Virus record (IMG/VR): IMGVR_UViG_3300042485_000991
Coordinates: 1 to 33,908 of that record
Length of the DNA stretch: 33,908 bases
Strand: one strand, 5' to 3'
Source of the DNA: a virus
Shown: piece after piece, positions 1 to 7,602 of the stretch
How the letters are laid out: every line of letters starts with the position of its first letter
Numbering within the stretch: the stretch's first letter is position 1
Notes under the pieces: model-generated
What the model saw: only the letters and a program-made list of their open reading frames with translations
Database searches by the model: none
Told to the model about the DNA's origin: nothing
Made by a program: the position numbers and the translations under genes

Positions 1-163
1 AATAAAATACGTTTATTATAGAGAAGTACAAGGATTTTCTGACAGGTCATTTAAAACAATTCAAGAGGTGCACAAGTACGCTAAAATGATGAATATAGAA
101 AACTACGAAGTTAAAGAAGTAATCGAGATAACAAGATGATGACAATTAAAAACAAAGCCGAAA
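1..163. repeat. Left copy of the terminal direct repeat
   Basis: These bases recur at the right end of the window at 33738-33908. Positions 1-126 are identical to 33738-33863. Then G127 is A in the right copy, and the right copy carries 8 extra bases. This shows that the molecule is circular or terminally redundant, with a unit of about 33,737 bp (33,745 with the longer junction). It could be a true terminal repeat of the virion DNA, or the ends of a circular assembly that met two strain variants. The sequence alone does not decide this. Confidence 0.9.
2..139 (+). CDS. Small hypothetical protein, 3' part (duplicate of the gene at 33727)
   Basis: This is the last 45 codons and stop of the 49-residue protein whose full copy is at 33727-33876. 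The start codon is missing because the window opens inside the gene. The visible protein is identical to the right-end copy. In this copy the stop is TGA at 137-139, which overlaps the ATGATG start of the next gene and would couple the two. In the right-end copy the stop is TAA and the next start lies four bases beyond it. I do not recognise the function. Confidence 0.7.
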   Translation: MKYVYYREVQGFSDRSFKTIQEVHKYAKMMNIENYEVKEVIEITR

Positions 164-336
164 AATTAGTTCTATCGATGTATAGAATAGAAAATGATAC
201 TGATTATTATATGTCAATTGACAACGCTAAAAAATGTGCGTTAGTAGCAATTGATGAAATACTTGGAATGGTAGACGAAGAGAGCCTTTATTCTCAATAT
301 TGGGATGAGGTAAAAGAAGAAATTTTAAAAATGTAA
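136..336 (+). CDS. Hypothetical protein, 66 aa, helical
   Basis: A small acidic protein with no signal peptide or membrane segment. Its middle (about residues 27-45, with the run DNAKKCALVAIDEIL) is amphipathic helix, followed by a Trp/Tyr-containing stretch and a charged helical C-terminus. Small proteins of this character are common in flavobacterial phages, but I cannot assign a role. Two ATG codons stand in tandem at 136 and 139, and either could be used. It overlaps the stop of the preceding gene by 4 nt and ends 4 nt before the next start, so it belongs to a tightly packed run of small early genes. A second, partial copy begins at 33881 because of the terminal redundancy. Confidence 0.75.
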   Translation: MMTIKNKAEKLVLSMYRIENDTDYYMSIDNAKKCALVAIDEILGMVDEESLYSQYWDEVKEEILKM

Positions 337-340
337 TATT

Positions 341-823
341 ATGACACTAAACGAAATTGAAGATAAATTTGGAATTGATTTAACAGAAAACAACAGAAAT
401 AGGTATGTTGTATATTTGAAAATTCATTATATTGAAAATGAATTAAAAAACGGAAAAATAAAATATCATATATCAAAAGAATTAAATTTAAATCACGCAA
501 CAGTAATTTATCATTTAAATTTACTTTCTAATTATAAAAAAATTAAAGAATTCAATGAAATCGGAATAGCTTTTAAAAATAAAGATATAAATCTATTCAA
601 AGATATTGAATATAGAATGTTGAATGTTGAATATGAAAAAAATGCGCCAATATTAGGTGTTAGAAAAATAAAGAAAAAAGATGCTCCAGTTGTAAAAAAA
701 TGGAGCGTTCAAAGAATTATTAACGCTTTGAGATTCGACAATAAATCTTATCTTTGGAACAAAGAAATGAATATTTTCAATAATGAAGACTATAATATTT
801 TAAAAGTTTTGGAAAATAAATAA
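341..823 (+). CDS. DnaA domain IV-like helix-turn-helix protein
   Basis: A 160-residue, Lys/Asn-rich, probably DNA-binding protein. Residues about 20-65 read as a helical bundle with a helix-turn-helix. The second part contains HATVIYHLNLL, which resembles the signature of the DNA-binding domain (domain IV) of the initiator DnaA, where an H-[ST]-T-V-hydrophobic motif contacts the DnaA box. There is no AAA+ ATPase part, so at most it is the DNA-binding module alone. The rest (residues 66-160) is basic and unrecognised. It follows the preceding small gene by 4 nt and is followed by a palindromic intergenic stretch at 831-855. It could be an origin-binding protein or a transcription regulator. 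The HTH is reasonably clear; the DnaA relationship is an inference from a short motif. Confidence 0.7.
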   Translation: MTLNEIEDKFGIDLTENNRNRYVVYLKIHYIENELKNGKIKYHISKELNLNHATVIYHLNLLSNYKKIKEFNEIGIAFKNKDINLFKDIEYRMLNVEYEKNAPILGVRKIKKKDAPVVKKWSVQRIINALRFDNKSYLWNKEMNIFNNEDYNILKVLENK

Positions 824-830
824 TTTATAT

Positions 831-855
831 ATAATCGTTATAACGTCGATAATCG
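831..855. promoter_or_regulatory. Palindrome with repeated ATAATCG, possible operator
   Basis: The 64-nt gap between the genes at 341 and 888 holds a perfect 10-bp palindrome CGTTATAACG at 836-845. The heptamer ATAATCG occurs twice, at 831-837 and 849-855. CG dinucleotides are otherwise scarce in this AT-rich DNA, so the cluster stands out. It may be a binding site for the HTH protein encoded just upstream. No TAnnTTTG promoter box is visible here. Confidence 0.35.
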
Positions 856-887
856 CCGTAATAACTTAAAAATTTAAATAAAATAAT

Positions 888-1166
888 ATGCCAGATATAT
901 CAATGTGCAAAGGATTTAATTGCAATATAAAAGATAATTGTTATCGATTTAAAGCCAAACCAAGTGAATTTAGGCAAACTTGGTTTTGTAAAAGTCCTAA
1001 TATAGATGATTTAAATTGCGATTATTATTGGGAAATAATTAAACCAATTCATAAATTCAACAACGGAAATGGAGCCACACTGTGCCACCGATGCCGTAAG
1101 ATAATAAATACAGGATTTACAAAAGAATTATATTGTTCAACTAAATGTAAAGAAAAATGCGAATAA
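888..1166 (+). CDS. Cys-rich putative zinc-binding protein, 92 aa
   Basis: A small protein with nine cysteines at residues 7, 12, 18, 34, 44, 66, 69, 83, 87 plus C91. The C-terminal C66-x2-C69 ... C83-x3-C87 pattern looks like a zinc finger or treble-clef-like knuckle. The N-terminal C7/C12/C18/C34 group may form a second metal site. A bound metal is inferred from cysteine spacing only. It starts 64 nt after the HTH gene and overlaps the next gene by 10 nt. Function unknown; small zinc proteins of phages can act on nucleic acid or as inhibitors of host proteins, but nothing here decides that. Confidence 0.7.
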   Translation: MPDISMCKGFNCNIKDNCYRFKAKPSEFRQTWFCKSPNIDDLNCDYYWEIIKPIHKFNNGNGATLCHRCRKIINTGFTKELYCSTKCKEKCE

Positions 1167-1357
1167 TTTTCATAACGCTATTAATAGCATCAGTAGGAAT
1201 AATAATGTTTCAATTGGGTAAAAATAGCCAACAGAAGCATTTAAACAAAACAATTATACTAACTTTGCAAAATGACACTTTGCAACCATCAGAAGGTGAT
1301 CTAATGAGGGTGCAATACATTAATAATAAAAAAGTATATTTGTGCATAATAGATTGA
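1157..1357 (+). CDS. Small membrane-anchored protein, 66 aa
   Basis: The first 19 residues (MRIIFITLLIASVGIIMFQ) form a hydrophobic signal-anchor or uncleaved signal peptide with one positive charge in front. A polar 45-residue tail follows and would lie in the periplasm if the N-terminus stays inside. There is no lipobox cysteine. The ATG lies inside the last codons of the Cys-rich gene, overlapping it by 10 nt, so the two are probably translated together. Function unknown. A TATATTTG box at 1335-1342 lies inside its 3' end and may drive the genes downstream. Confidence 0.65.
   Translation: MRIIFITLLIASVGIIMFQLGKNSQQKHLNKTIILTLQNDTLQPSEGDLMRVQYINNKKVYLCIID
1335..1342 (+). promoter_or_regulatory. 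Putative Bacteroidota -7 box (TATATTTG)
   Basis: TATATTTG matches the Bacteroidota -7 consensus TAnnTTTG and lies 19 nt upstream of the ATG at 1362, in front of the terminase genes. No TTG element is present at the expected -33 position (1313-1315 reads TGC on from GG), so the promoter is weaker than the one at 23337. It could serve the packaging genes. Confidence 0.45.
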
Positions 1358-1361
1358 TAAA

Positions 1362-1511
1362 ATGGCTAATAAAAAGAAAATAAAACCACTTACTTTGCGT
1401 GAGTCTATTTTTGAACAGGAATATAGATTGAAACAACAAGCAAAAGAAACACTTAAAAAGATCAAAGAAAATGGCACGACCTTTCGGAACAAAGAAAATA
1501 GCAACTCCTGA
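1362..1511 (+). CDS. Small basic hypothetical protein, 49 aa
   Basis: An ATG 19 nt after the TATATTTG box opens a 49-codon frame rich in Lys and Arg, with a central predicted helix (residues 14-36). It overlaps the terS start by 41 nt in another frame. The basic composition and the place directly before the small terminase suggest a nucleic-acid or packaging accessory role, but that is only an inference from position. Being short and overlapping, it may be spurious; the good spacing from the promoter box argues for it. Confidence 0.5.
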   Translation: MANKKKIKPLTLRESIFEQEYRLKQQAKETLKKIKENGTTFRNKENSNS

Positions 1512-1935
1512 AATACTTTGGCAACACTTTCTTGATTATAAAGAATGGGTAAAAAATAATCCTATTTTGGTTCAGGATTACATCGGTAAAGATGTTCAAA
1601 TGATTTACCGTGAAAGACAAAGACCGTTAACAATTGAAGGATTTGAGTGTTACTGTTTTGATAATGATATAATAGGCGATTTAAGTCATTATTTTGCAAA
1701 TACGCATAATAACTATACTGATTTTTTAACTATCTGTACAAGCATACGCAAGGCAGTTAGAAACAATCAAATCGAGGGTGGAATGGCTGGAATCTATAAT
1801 GCAAGCATAACACAGCGTTTAAATGGACTTACTGAAAATGTGAATCAGGATATAAAAACAAATGGCGAAAGTTTAAACAATGTTTTAAAAATAGAAGTAA
1901 TAAAGCCAAATGATGAAAGCGACACCAGTATTTGA
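1471..1935 (+). CDS. terS: Terminase small subunit
   Basis: A 154-residue protein that begins MARPFGTKKI, the type of opening seen in many phage small terminases. It continues with a helical region, WQHFLDYKEWVKNNP, and a part rich in aromatic and charged residues. By family knowledge TerS oligomers recognise phage DNA and hand it to the large subunit. Its identity rests mainly on size, the opening residues and the place directly upstream of an unmistakable terL, which it overlaps by 26 nt. The start at 1471 follows an A-rich stretch. The Gly/Asn segment at residues about 108-125 (EGGMAGIYNASITQRLNGL) is typical of Bacteroidota phage TerS proteins. Confidence 0.8.
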   Translation: MARPFGTKKIATPEILWQHFLDYKEWVKNNPILVQDYIGKDVQMIYRERQRPLTIEGFECYCFDNDIIGDLSHYFANTHNNYTDFLTICTSIRKAVRNNQIEGGMAGIYNASITQRLNGLTENVNQDIKTNGESLNNVLKIEVIKPNDESDTSI

Positions 1936-3145
1936 AAAAAATTATAACGCTTTAAATACTAATAAATATAAATATATTATCAATTCTGGTTCATCCAGAT
2001 CAAGTAAAACATTTAGTATATTACAGTTGTTTTGGGTTTTATGCTGGTCAAAAAAAAGTATTAAATGCTCCGCTTTTAGAATAACTAAAAAAGATTGTAA
2101 GGATACAATTTTACAGGATATGTTAAAATATTATCCTACTTTGCCAAATTGGGATAAAGTTATATTTAATAAATCTGAATCATATTTTACCTTCCCTAAT
2201 GGATCGCAGATTTACATTGAGGGAACAGATGATGAATTGAAAGTAATGGGATACCATTCAGACTATCTTTGGTTTAATGAGTTTTATAAACTATCAAAAG
2301 AAACATTTGATCAATTAGATATGAGGTGTTCAAATACTATCTTTATGGATTATAATCCAGTAGGAACGCATTGGGCCGATAATGTTATGAAACGAGATAA
2401 TGCATTTGTGATCCATTCAACATTCAAAGACAATCCATTCATACCAGTTGAGCAAAAAAAGAAAATACTATCTTATGAGCCTACTGAATACAATATTAAA
2501 CAAGGCACAGCAAATGATTATAACTGGCAAGTATTTGGTTTAGGTTTAAAAGCTGAAAAACAAGGAAGGATTTATAATTGGAAGCAAATCAATTATTATG
2601 ATTATTTAAACATTGAAAAACAGACTTACTATGGTTGTGATTGGGGTTTGGTTGATCCATGGGGAATTGTTGAGGTAAAATATCATGATGGTAATTTATA
2701 CGTTCATGAACTTAATTATAAAAGTGAGAATGAACTCCGCAGAAACTTAACCACAACAGAACTACACCAGATTAACGCAAATCAGGATGAAGGATTAGTC
2801 AGTTGGATGTTTACAAAGTTAAACATACCAAAAGATAAAATTATTGTATGTGATTCCAATAGACCTACAAAAATAATAGCATTAAGGCGATCAGGTTGGG
2901 AATATGCTGTATCTGTTGGTGGCAAAACCAGATTATTAGACAGAATTGGAACAATGCAAGGATTAAATGTTTATTATACTTCAACATCAAAAAACATTGA
3001 ATTTGAACAGGAAAATTATAGTTATCAAAAAGATAGATTCGGTGTTACATTAGAAAATCCAGAGGATGGAAATGATCACTTAATCAATGCAATTGAATAT
3101 ATTGCACAAAAACTGTTTGAAATGAATATTATTAAAAATATTTAG
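1910..3145 (+). CDS. terL: Terminase large subunit
   Basis: A 411-residue packaging motor with ATPase and nuclease domains. It drives DNA into the prohead and cuts the concatemer. The Walker A loop is GSSRSSKT at residues 27-34, with Ser in place of the usual Gly before Lys. The Walker B region is DYLWFNE near residue 122, ending in the catalytic Glu. The C-terminal RNase H-like nuclease shows its acidic residues in CDWGLVDP (about residue 245), VCDSNRP (about 308) and DGNDHLINAIEY (about 390). Length is normal for the family. Two tandem ATG codons open the gene inside the end of terS, which implies translational coupling. The portal gene follows after 21 nt. Confidence 0.95.
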   Translation: MMKATPVFEKNYNALNTNKYKYIINSGSSRSSKTFSILQLFWVLCWSKKSIKCSAFRITKKDCKDTILQDMLKYYPTLPNWDKVIFNKSESYFTFPNGSQIYIEGTDDELKVMGYHSDYLWFNEFYKLSKETFDQLDMRCSNTIFMDYNPVGTHWADNVMKRDNAFVIHSTFKDNPFIPVEQKKKILSYEPTEYNIKQGTANDYNWQVFGLGLKAEKQGRIYNWKQINYYDYLNIEKQTYYGCDWGLVDPWGIVEVKYHDGNLYVHELNYKSENELRRNLTTTELHQINANQDEGLVSWMFTKLNIPKDKIIVCDSNRPTKIIALRRSGWEYAVSVGGKTRLLDRIGTMQGLNVYYTSTSKNIEFEQENYSYQKDRFGVTLENPEDGNDHLINAIEYIAQKLFEMNIIKNI

Positions 3146-3153
3146 TAACTTTG
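3146..3153 (+). promoter_or_regulatory. Putative -7 box (TAACTTTG) before the portal gene
   Basis: TAACTTTG fits TAnnTTTG and sits in the 21-nt gap after terL, 13 nt before the portal ATG. A correctly spaced TTG at -33 is missing (the nearest, at 3117, is 26 nt upstream). It may add extra transcription of the head genes over terL. Confidence 0.4.
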
Positions 3154-3166
3154 TGAAAATTTTATT

Positions 3167-4321
3167 ATGGGATTCAATCTAAATTTTTCTTTTGGTAATA
3201 ATGCGCCACAAATTGTAGAGCGTGATTTGTCTGGTAATTTCTTTTATGAACTAATTAACCAAAACGCAAACGTATCAAAGTTTAAAAACGATAAAGAAAA
3301 ATTAAACGTAATTTTATCAAATCCAGCAGTATTAAAAGTATTTGCATTAAATTGTGATTTATTTAGTTTAGGTAAAATTAACACACCAACAGAAACAGAC
3401 TTTCTTTATACACAAAGAAAAAAACCAAACTTTAAACAGAACTGGACTCAATTCCTTTGGGATTATATGTTTTTTATGCAGTTGGGAACTGCTTACCTTT
3501 GGACTCCAAACAATCAATTAAATGAAACATCACCTATTCAATGGCTTAATCCAGCAAATATTGAATTTGATAGTAATATAGTTGATAAATTAAACAGTCT
3601 TATTTTATCTAAAATTACATATTCAGATATTGTAAAAGGTACAATTAAATACAATATTGGTAATACATCAAGAGTTATTCCTATTTCAGAAATAACACCA
3701 TTCTACGATCTTACAAATTCTGTTAGTGATAACCATTTAAAAGGTGTTTCACGTATTGATGCTTTATATAAAATCATTGCCAATTCAGAAAATGCGCTTA
3801 ATGCTAAAAACATTAATTTAGAGTTTAGTCAAAAATTTATTGCATCCGCTAAAAGTGAAAGCCTTGAGGGTGTTAATATGTCAAATGATGAAAAAAGAAA
3901 TATTGAAAATGTAGTAAGAAGTAATAAGAGCGTTCACGCAATTAAAAAGCCTATTGATATAAAGCGATTTGTTGATGATATTGCACGTTTAAAGCTGGAT
4001 GAATGTTTTTATAATGACTTCTTTATGATTGGTTCAATGTATGGTATTCCGAGAGATATCCTTGAGGCCAATTTAAAAAGCAGTACATACGAAAATCAGG
4101 AGAAGGCAACAAATAGACACGTTGAATATGTATTGAAGCCAAAAGGCCAGTTATTGACTGATTCATTAGAGGAAAAATTTAATTATACTGAATTGTTTAT
4201 GACTTGGGAACATTTAGCATTCAATCAAGTATTTGAGAAGGAAAGGCAAGAGGTAATTAAATTGAAACTTGATAACAAAATTTTAGCAGATCAAAATAAC
4301 ATTAATCTGGATGAGTTATGA
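3167..4321 (+). CDS. Portal protein, HK97 type
   Basis: A 384-residue protein of the HK97-like portal family, which forms the dodecameric ring at the capsid vertex through which DNA passes. Supporting features are the early aromatic/helical segment, the LNPANIEFD stretch near residue 125, the typical GVSRIDALYKIIANSENALN stem and helix region around residue 195, and MIGSMYGIPRDILEA around residue 286, which is the conserved 'G.P...L' part of the family. Length is usual. Its context between terL and the prohead protease is canonical. Its stop codon overlaps an ATG (ATGA) that opens a 23-codon frame. Confidence 0.9.
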   Translation: MGFNLNFSFGNNAPQIVERDLSGNFFYELINQNANVSKFKNDKEKLNVILSNPAVLKVFALNCDLFSLGKINTPTETDFLYTQRKKPNFKQNWTQFLWDYMFFMQLGTAYLWTPNNQLNETSPIQWLNPANIEFDSNIVDKLNSLILSKITYSDIVKGTIKYNIGNTSRVIPISEITPFYDLTNSVSDNHLKGVSRIDALYKIIANSENALNAKNINLEFSQKFIASAKSESLEGVNMSNDEKRNIENVVRSNKSVHAIKKPIDIKRFVDDIARLKLDECFYNDFFMIGSMYGIPRDILEANLKSSTYENQEKATNRHVEYVLKPKGQLLTDSLEEKFNYTELFMTWEHLAFNQVFEKERQEVIKLKLDNKILADQNNINLDEL

Positions 4322-4389
4322 TAACCAAAGAAGAAATTGAGCAACTAAAAAAAGATAAACAAAATGAAAATACCATCATTCGAAAATAA
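4318..4389 (+). CDS. Possible micro-ORF, 23 aa
   Basis: An ATGA overlap with the portal stop opens a 23-codon Lys/Glu-rich frame (MITKEEIEQLKKDK at its start) that ends inside the protease gene. Such an ORF could be a chance product, or serve as a bridge carrying ribosomes from the portal to the protease start at 4364. Its opening resembles the first residues of the capsid protein (MITQEQLDAL), which may be coincidence. Low confidence. Confidence 0.2.
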   Translation: MITKEEIEQLKKDKQNENTIIRK

Positions 4390-5170
4390 GGAACAGGAAA
4401 TTGATTTTATCATTAAAAATCAAAACAAACTGATCGCATTTAAAAAGGCATCATTTAAAAAAGCCGATACATTTTCATTTGGTCCAATTGAAACAACAAA
4501 GGCAATTGTTAATAATAAACCAGTTGAAGAAGCTGAAGAAGAACTGAAAGTTAAAGTAGTAGTAAATTCAACTAATTTTTTAGACTCTCACGGTGATGTA
4601 CACATAAAAGGTTTATGGAATAAGTCAATTAACGAAAACAAAAATATTGTACATTTGCAAGAACACTGCATGGAATTTGATAAGATCATTGCAGATGGTA
4701 CAGATTTAAATGTATTTACTCAACAATTTACTTTTAAACAGTTAGGATTTGAATATGATGGTAAGACAGAATGTTTAATATTTGAAAGTAAAGTAAAAGA
4801 AGATCGAAACGAGTTTATGTATGAACAATACTCAAAAGGATTTGTAAAAAATCATTCTGTTGGTATGTCATATGTTAAAATGTTACTTTGCGCTAATAAT
4901 CCAGCAAGCACACAGGAGTTTGAAAACTGGAATAAATATTTACCAGAAGTGGCAAATCAAGAAACAGCAATTGAAAAAGGTTATTTCTGGGCCGTACTTG
5001 AAGCAAAATTAATTGAAGGATCTGCCGTTGTTATTGGATCAAATCCAGTTACTCCGACACTTGAAAATAATATGAAAGCCGTTCACACACTTTCAGAAAA
5101 TGAGCCAACAGAGAATGTTACTCAAAAAATGAATGAAAAAGAATTTAACAAACTATTAAACAAATTTTAA
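4364..5170 (+). CDS. Prohead protease, HK97-like (S78 family type)
   Basis: A 268-residue head maturation protease, expected to cleave scaffold and capsid precursor inside the prohead. The pattern fits the family: the VVVNSTNFLDSHGDVHIKG strand-turn start of the catalytic domain (around residue 65), a candidate catalytic His in HLQEHC (around residue 98), a candidate nucleophile Ser in NHSVGMSYV (around residue 165), and the closing EGSAVVIGSNPVTP motif (around residue 225) that is highly typical. It starts 42 nt after the portal stop and ends 1 nt before the capsid gene. The long N-terminal part before residue 55 is Lys-rich and may be a regulatory or scaffold segment. Confidence 0.85.
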   Translation: MKIPSFENKEQEIDFIIKNQNKLIAFKKASFKKADTFSFGPIETTKAIVNNKPVEEAEEELKVKVVVNSTNFLDSHGDVHIKGLWNKSINENKNIVHLQEHCMEFDKIIADGTDLNVFTQQFTFKQLGFEYDGKTECLIFESKVKEDRNEFMYEQYSKGFVKNHSVGMSYVKMLLCANNPASTQEFENWNKYLPEVANQETAIEKGYFWAVLEAKLIEGSAVVIGSNPVTPTLENNMKAVHTLSENEPTENVTQKMNEKEFNKLLNKF

Positions 5171-5171
5171 A

Positions 5172-6329
5172 ATGATCACACAAGAACAATTAGACGCATT
5201 AAGCGCAAAAGTTGAAGGATACAAAGCACAGGATGTTGAAGTATCTACATTAAAAGCTGAATTAGAGGCTTTAAAAGGAAAAGAAACAATTGAGAAATCA
5301 GTATTCGAAAACCTACAAGAACAAGTTAACCAATTGAAAGAAATGAAAGTAACTGCAACTGTTAAAACAATTGTTGACGAAATCAAAGAAAACAAAGAAA
5401 CTTTAAAAGCTATTGCTAAAGGTGGAAACGCTGAAGTAGTTTTGAAAGCTGACACTTTGAGAGCTTCTATTGCTACAAATCCACACGTTGCATTAGTTGA
5501 TGGTATTGGTCAATTACAACGTAAAAAAAGAAGTCTTTATGAATTATTTCGTAAAATTCCTGTTGGTGCTGGTAACCATAATGGTACTATTGCTTATGTT
5601 GACTGGGATGAAGCTACTACCGTAAAAGCTGCCGCTTCTGTTGCTGAAGGTGTTGCATTTGCTGAATCAACTGCTAAATTCAAAGGTTATACTTTGGCAT
5701 TGCAAAAAATCGGAGATTCGCTTCCAGTATCTGAAGAATTCTTCAATGATGAGGTTATGGCTGCTGCTGAATTAGAAGTGTTTTTGGATGCAAACGTACT
5801 TGATAAGGTTGCTTCTCAAATCGTAGTAGGTGATAACACAGGAACTAACTTGAAAGGTTTGATTACTTCTTCACCAGCTTACACGGCTGTAGCTTCTGGA
5901 ATTGCTGATGCAAACATTTATGACTTGATCGCAAAAGTATCTGAAGATATTACTTCTGTAGGTGGTGCAAAATACGCTCCAGATTTCGTTGCAATGAACA
6001 TTGCAGATATCAACAAATTGAAATTGAAAAAAGATAGTACTTACAATTATGTTTTCAACTTTAATGATCCACGTATTGGAGCATTGAATATCGTAGAAGA
6101 TAACAACGTACCAGCTAATACACTTTATTTAGGTGATTCAAGATTTGCACGTATCTATGAAATGGGTGGTGTAGTTGTTTCTAAAGGTTACAATGGAACT
6201 GATTTCGCAGAAGACATGTTGACTTTGAAAGCACGTAAAAGATTGGCTTTCTTAATCCGTGAGGCTGACAAAACTGGATTCAGAAAAGTGGCTTCTATTT
6301 CTGCTGCATTAACTACATTGGCAACATAG
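5172..6329 (+). CDS. Major capsid protein, HK97 fold
   Basis: A 385-residue capsid subunit. Residues about 1-80 are a charged coiled coil that fits the scaffolding delta domain removed by the prohead protease. The HK97 fold core follows with a segment near LYELFRKIPVGAG (around residue 119), the E-loop/strand region with SLPVSEEFFNDE (around residue 178) and a C-terminal domain ending in FAEDMLTLKARKRLAF and VREAD-like residues. Codons lean more to GCT, GGT, AAC and TTG than in neighbouring genes, as expected for the most abundant virion protein. It lies directly after the protease and before a 45-residue gene. Confidence 0.92.
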   Translation: MITQEQLDALSAKVEGYKAQDVEVSTLKAELEALKGKETIEKSVFENLQEQVNQLKEMKVTATVKTIVDEIKENKETLKAIAKGGNAEVVLKADTLRASIATNPHVALVDGIGQLQRKKRSLYELFRKIPVGAGNHNGTIAYVDWDEATTVKAAASVAEGVAFAESTAKFKGYTLALQKIGDSLPVSEEFFNDEVMAAAELEVFLDANVLDKVASQIVVGDNTGTNLKGLITSSPAYTAVASGIADANIYDLIAKVSEDITSVGGAKYAPDFVAMNIADINKLKLKKDSTYNYVFNFNDPRIGALNIVEDNNVPANTLYLGDSRFARIYEMGGVVVSKGYNGTDFAEDMLTLKARKRLAFLIREADKTGFRKVASISAALTTLAT

Positions 6330-6332
6330 TAG

Positions 6333-6470
6333 ATGAAAAAAGTAGAGTTTATAAAAGACTTTGCAACTAAATTGAAAGGCGATGTTTGGGAGTGCGACTC
6401 CCAACTCGCTTCTCACTTGGTGAACATTGATAAAGTGGCTAAATATTACGAACCTAAAAGCAAAAAATAA
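6333..6470 (+). CDS. Small hypothetical protein, 45 aa
   Basis: An ATG 3 nt after the capsid stop opens a 45-codon frame that ends exactly one base before the next gene, which supports it as a real gene. The protein is charged, with a possible short helix at residues 25-40, and has no membrane segment. Its DNA contains an unusually GC-rich perfect hairpin at 6386-6404. Position after the capsid gene would suit a capsid decoration or connector accessory protein, but no motif confirms it. Confidence 0.65.
   Translation: MKKVEFIKDFATKLKGDVWECDSQLASHLVNIDKVAKYYEPKSKK
6386..6404 (+). promoter_or_regulatory. 8-bp perfect hairpin inside a coding region
   Basis: TTGGGAGT, a GCG triloop and ACTCCCAA form a perfect 8-bp stem inside the 45-codon gene after the capsid gene. 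In this AT-rich genome a stem with five G-C pairs is rare. No U-tract follows, so it is not a standard terminator. It may protect the 3' end of the capsid mRNA, or slow ribosomes or polymerase so that downstream genes are made at lower level. Confidence 0.5.
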
Positions 6471-7109
6471 ATGTATTTAATTGACCAAACATATTTTATC
6501 AAAGAATTGAGCATTCCAAATCTTAACGAGATGGATTCCGATAATCTTACTGTATTAAATCAATATATTGATGAAAAATGTAGGGAATTATTACAAAATG
6601 CATTAGGATACGTTTTATTTAAGGATTTGGATAGTAAAATCACAAATGGAGTTCTGGATACATTAGCACCACAAAAGTGGCTTAATTTTGTAAACGGAGC
6701 AGAATATACCAAAGAAGGTAAATTATACAAGTGGAAAGGCTTAAGATACACCGAAGGCCTTTATAAGTCTTCATTGATGGCCAAATATACTTTTTACTCT
6801 TGGTTAAAGGATTCCATTTCTGTTGTTACTGGAACAGGCGAAAAAATGATTAATTCACAAAACGCTCAAAATGTTAATTCAAATCAAAGACTGGTAACAG
6901 TTTGGAATGATTTTGTTTCTGAATATCAGGGTACAAATACTTACTTTCCAACTGTATGGTATAAAGGAACTACAAAAGTTGTGGATTGGTTCGGAAGTGG
7001 TGAACAGTTGGGATATGTTAGTTTGATTCAGTTTTTAGCTGATCACGAAACAGACTATCCAGATGCAAACATGACCTTATTTAGAAATCAAAATCAGTTT
7101 GGGTTATGA
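6471..7109 (+). CDS. Putative head-tail connector protein
   Basis: A 212-residue protein, mostly helical in its first half (NEMDSDNLTVLNQYIDEKCRE), with a conserved-looking middle part around YTEGLYKSSLMAKYTFYSW. It resembles the Bacteroidota phage family (DUF6712 type) that sits between the capsid and tail genes and is thought to form the adaptor ring on the portal. The family assignment is by general resemblance and position, not by a diagnostic motif. It starts directly after the 45-codon gene and overlaps the next by ATGA. Confidence 0.6.
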   Translation: MYLIDQTYFIKELSIPNLNEMDSDNLTVLNQYIDEKCRELLQNALGYVLFKDLDSKITNGVLDTLAPQKWLNFVNGAEYTKEGKLYKWKGLRYTEGLYKSSLMAKYTFYSWLKDSISVVTGTGEKMINSQNAQNVNSNQRLVTVWNDFVSEYQGTNTYFPTVWYKGTTKVVDWFGSGEQLGYVSLIQFLADHETDYPDANMTLFRNQNQFGL

Positions 7110-7600
7110 TAGTAGTAGAGCATTATTTGCGAGATATTTTTGCACAATTACCAACTATTCAAGGTTTTCAACCTAAATTTAACTGGGGGTCACAGGATGC
7201 TTTAAACTTATATATAAGTCAATTAAAACAAACTAATAAATACCCATTGATTTGGTTAGTTCAAAATAAAGAACGAGGTAACTTTTCTAAAAAAGGAGTT
7301 GAAAAATCTGTCAAACTAATTATTGCAAAACAATCCGTACACCAAACAAACACAAATCCAATTATTTGGGAAACAGAATATGATAACGTATTAAATCCAC
7401 TTGCAGAAAATATACTAAAAGCATTGGATCGAAGTACAACAACAGAAATAAAGGAAGGAAAATATGATTTAGAAAAATTATCAAACTTTTCAGAAGACAA
7501 TGGTAAAAATGCAAAAACTATTGACAACTGGAATGTGATTGTTTTAGAATTGGATATTTACTTCAAAGAAAATTGTTTAAAAACTATAAATTTTAATTAA
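7106..7600 (+). CDS. Putative tail completion / neck protein
   Basis: A 164-residue protein starting in an ATGA overlap with the connector gene. The N-terminal VVEHYLRDIFAQLPTIQG, the strand-rich middle (PLIWLVQNKERGNF) and the C-terminal DNWNVIVLELDIYFKENCL fit the small alpha/beta proteins that close the head-tail joint just before the tail tube gene. Many such proteins (gpU/HK97 gp10-like) have this size and place. Family membership is inferred from order and fold impression only. Confidence 0.55.
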   Translation: MIVVEHYLRDIFAQLPTIQGFQPKFNWGSQDALNLYISQLKQTNKYPLIWLVQNKERGNFSKKGVEKSVKLIIAKQSVHQTNTNPIIWETEYDNVLNPLAENILKALDRSTTTEIKEGKYDLEKLSNFSEDNGKNAKTIDNWNVIVLELDIYFKENCLKTINFN

Positions 7601-7602
7601 AA

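Noticed and set aside
5156-5455. Reverse-strand frame within the capsid gene
   Set aside because: Shadow of the capsid coding frame; every supported gene is on the + strand.
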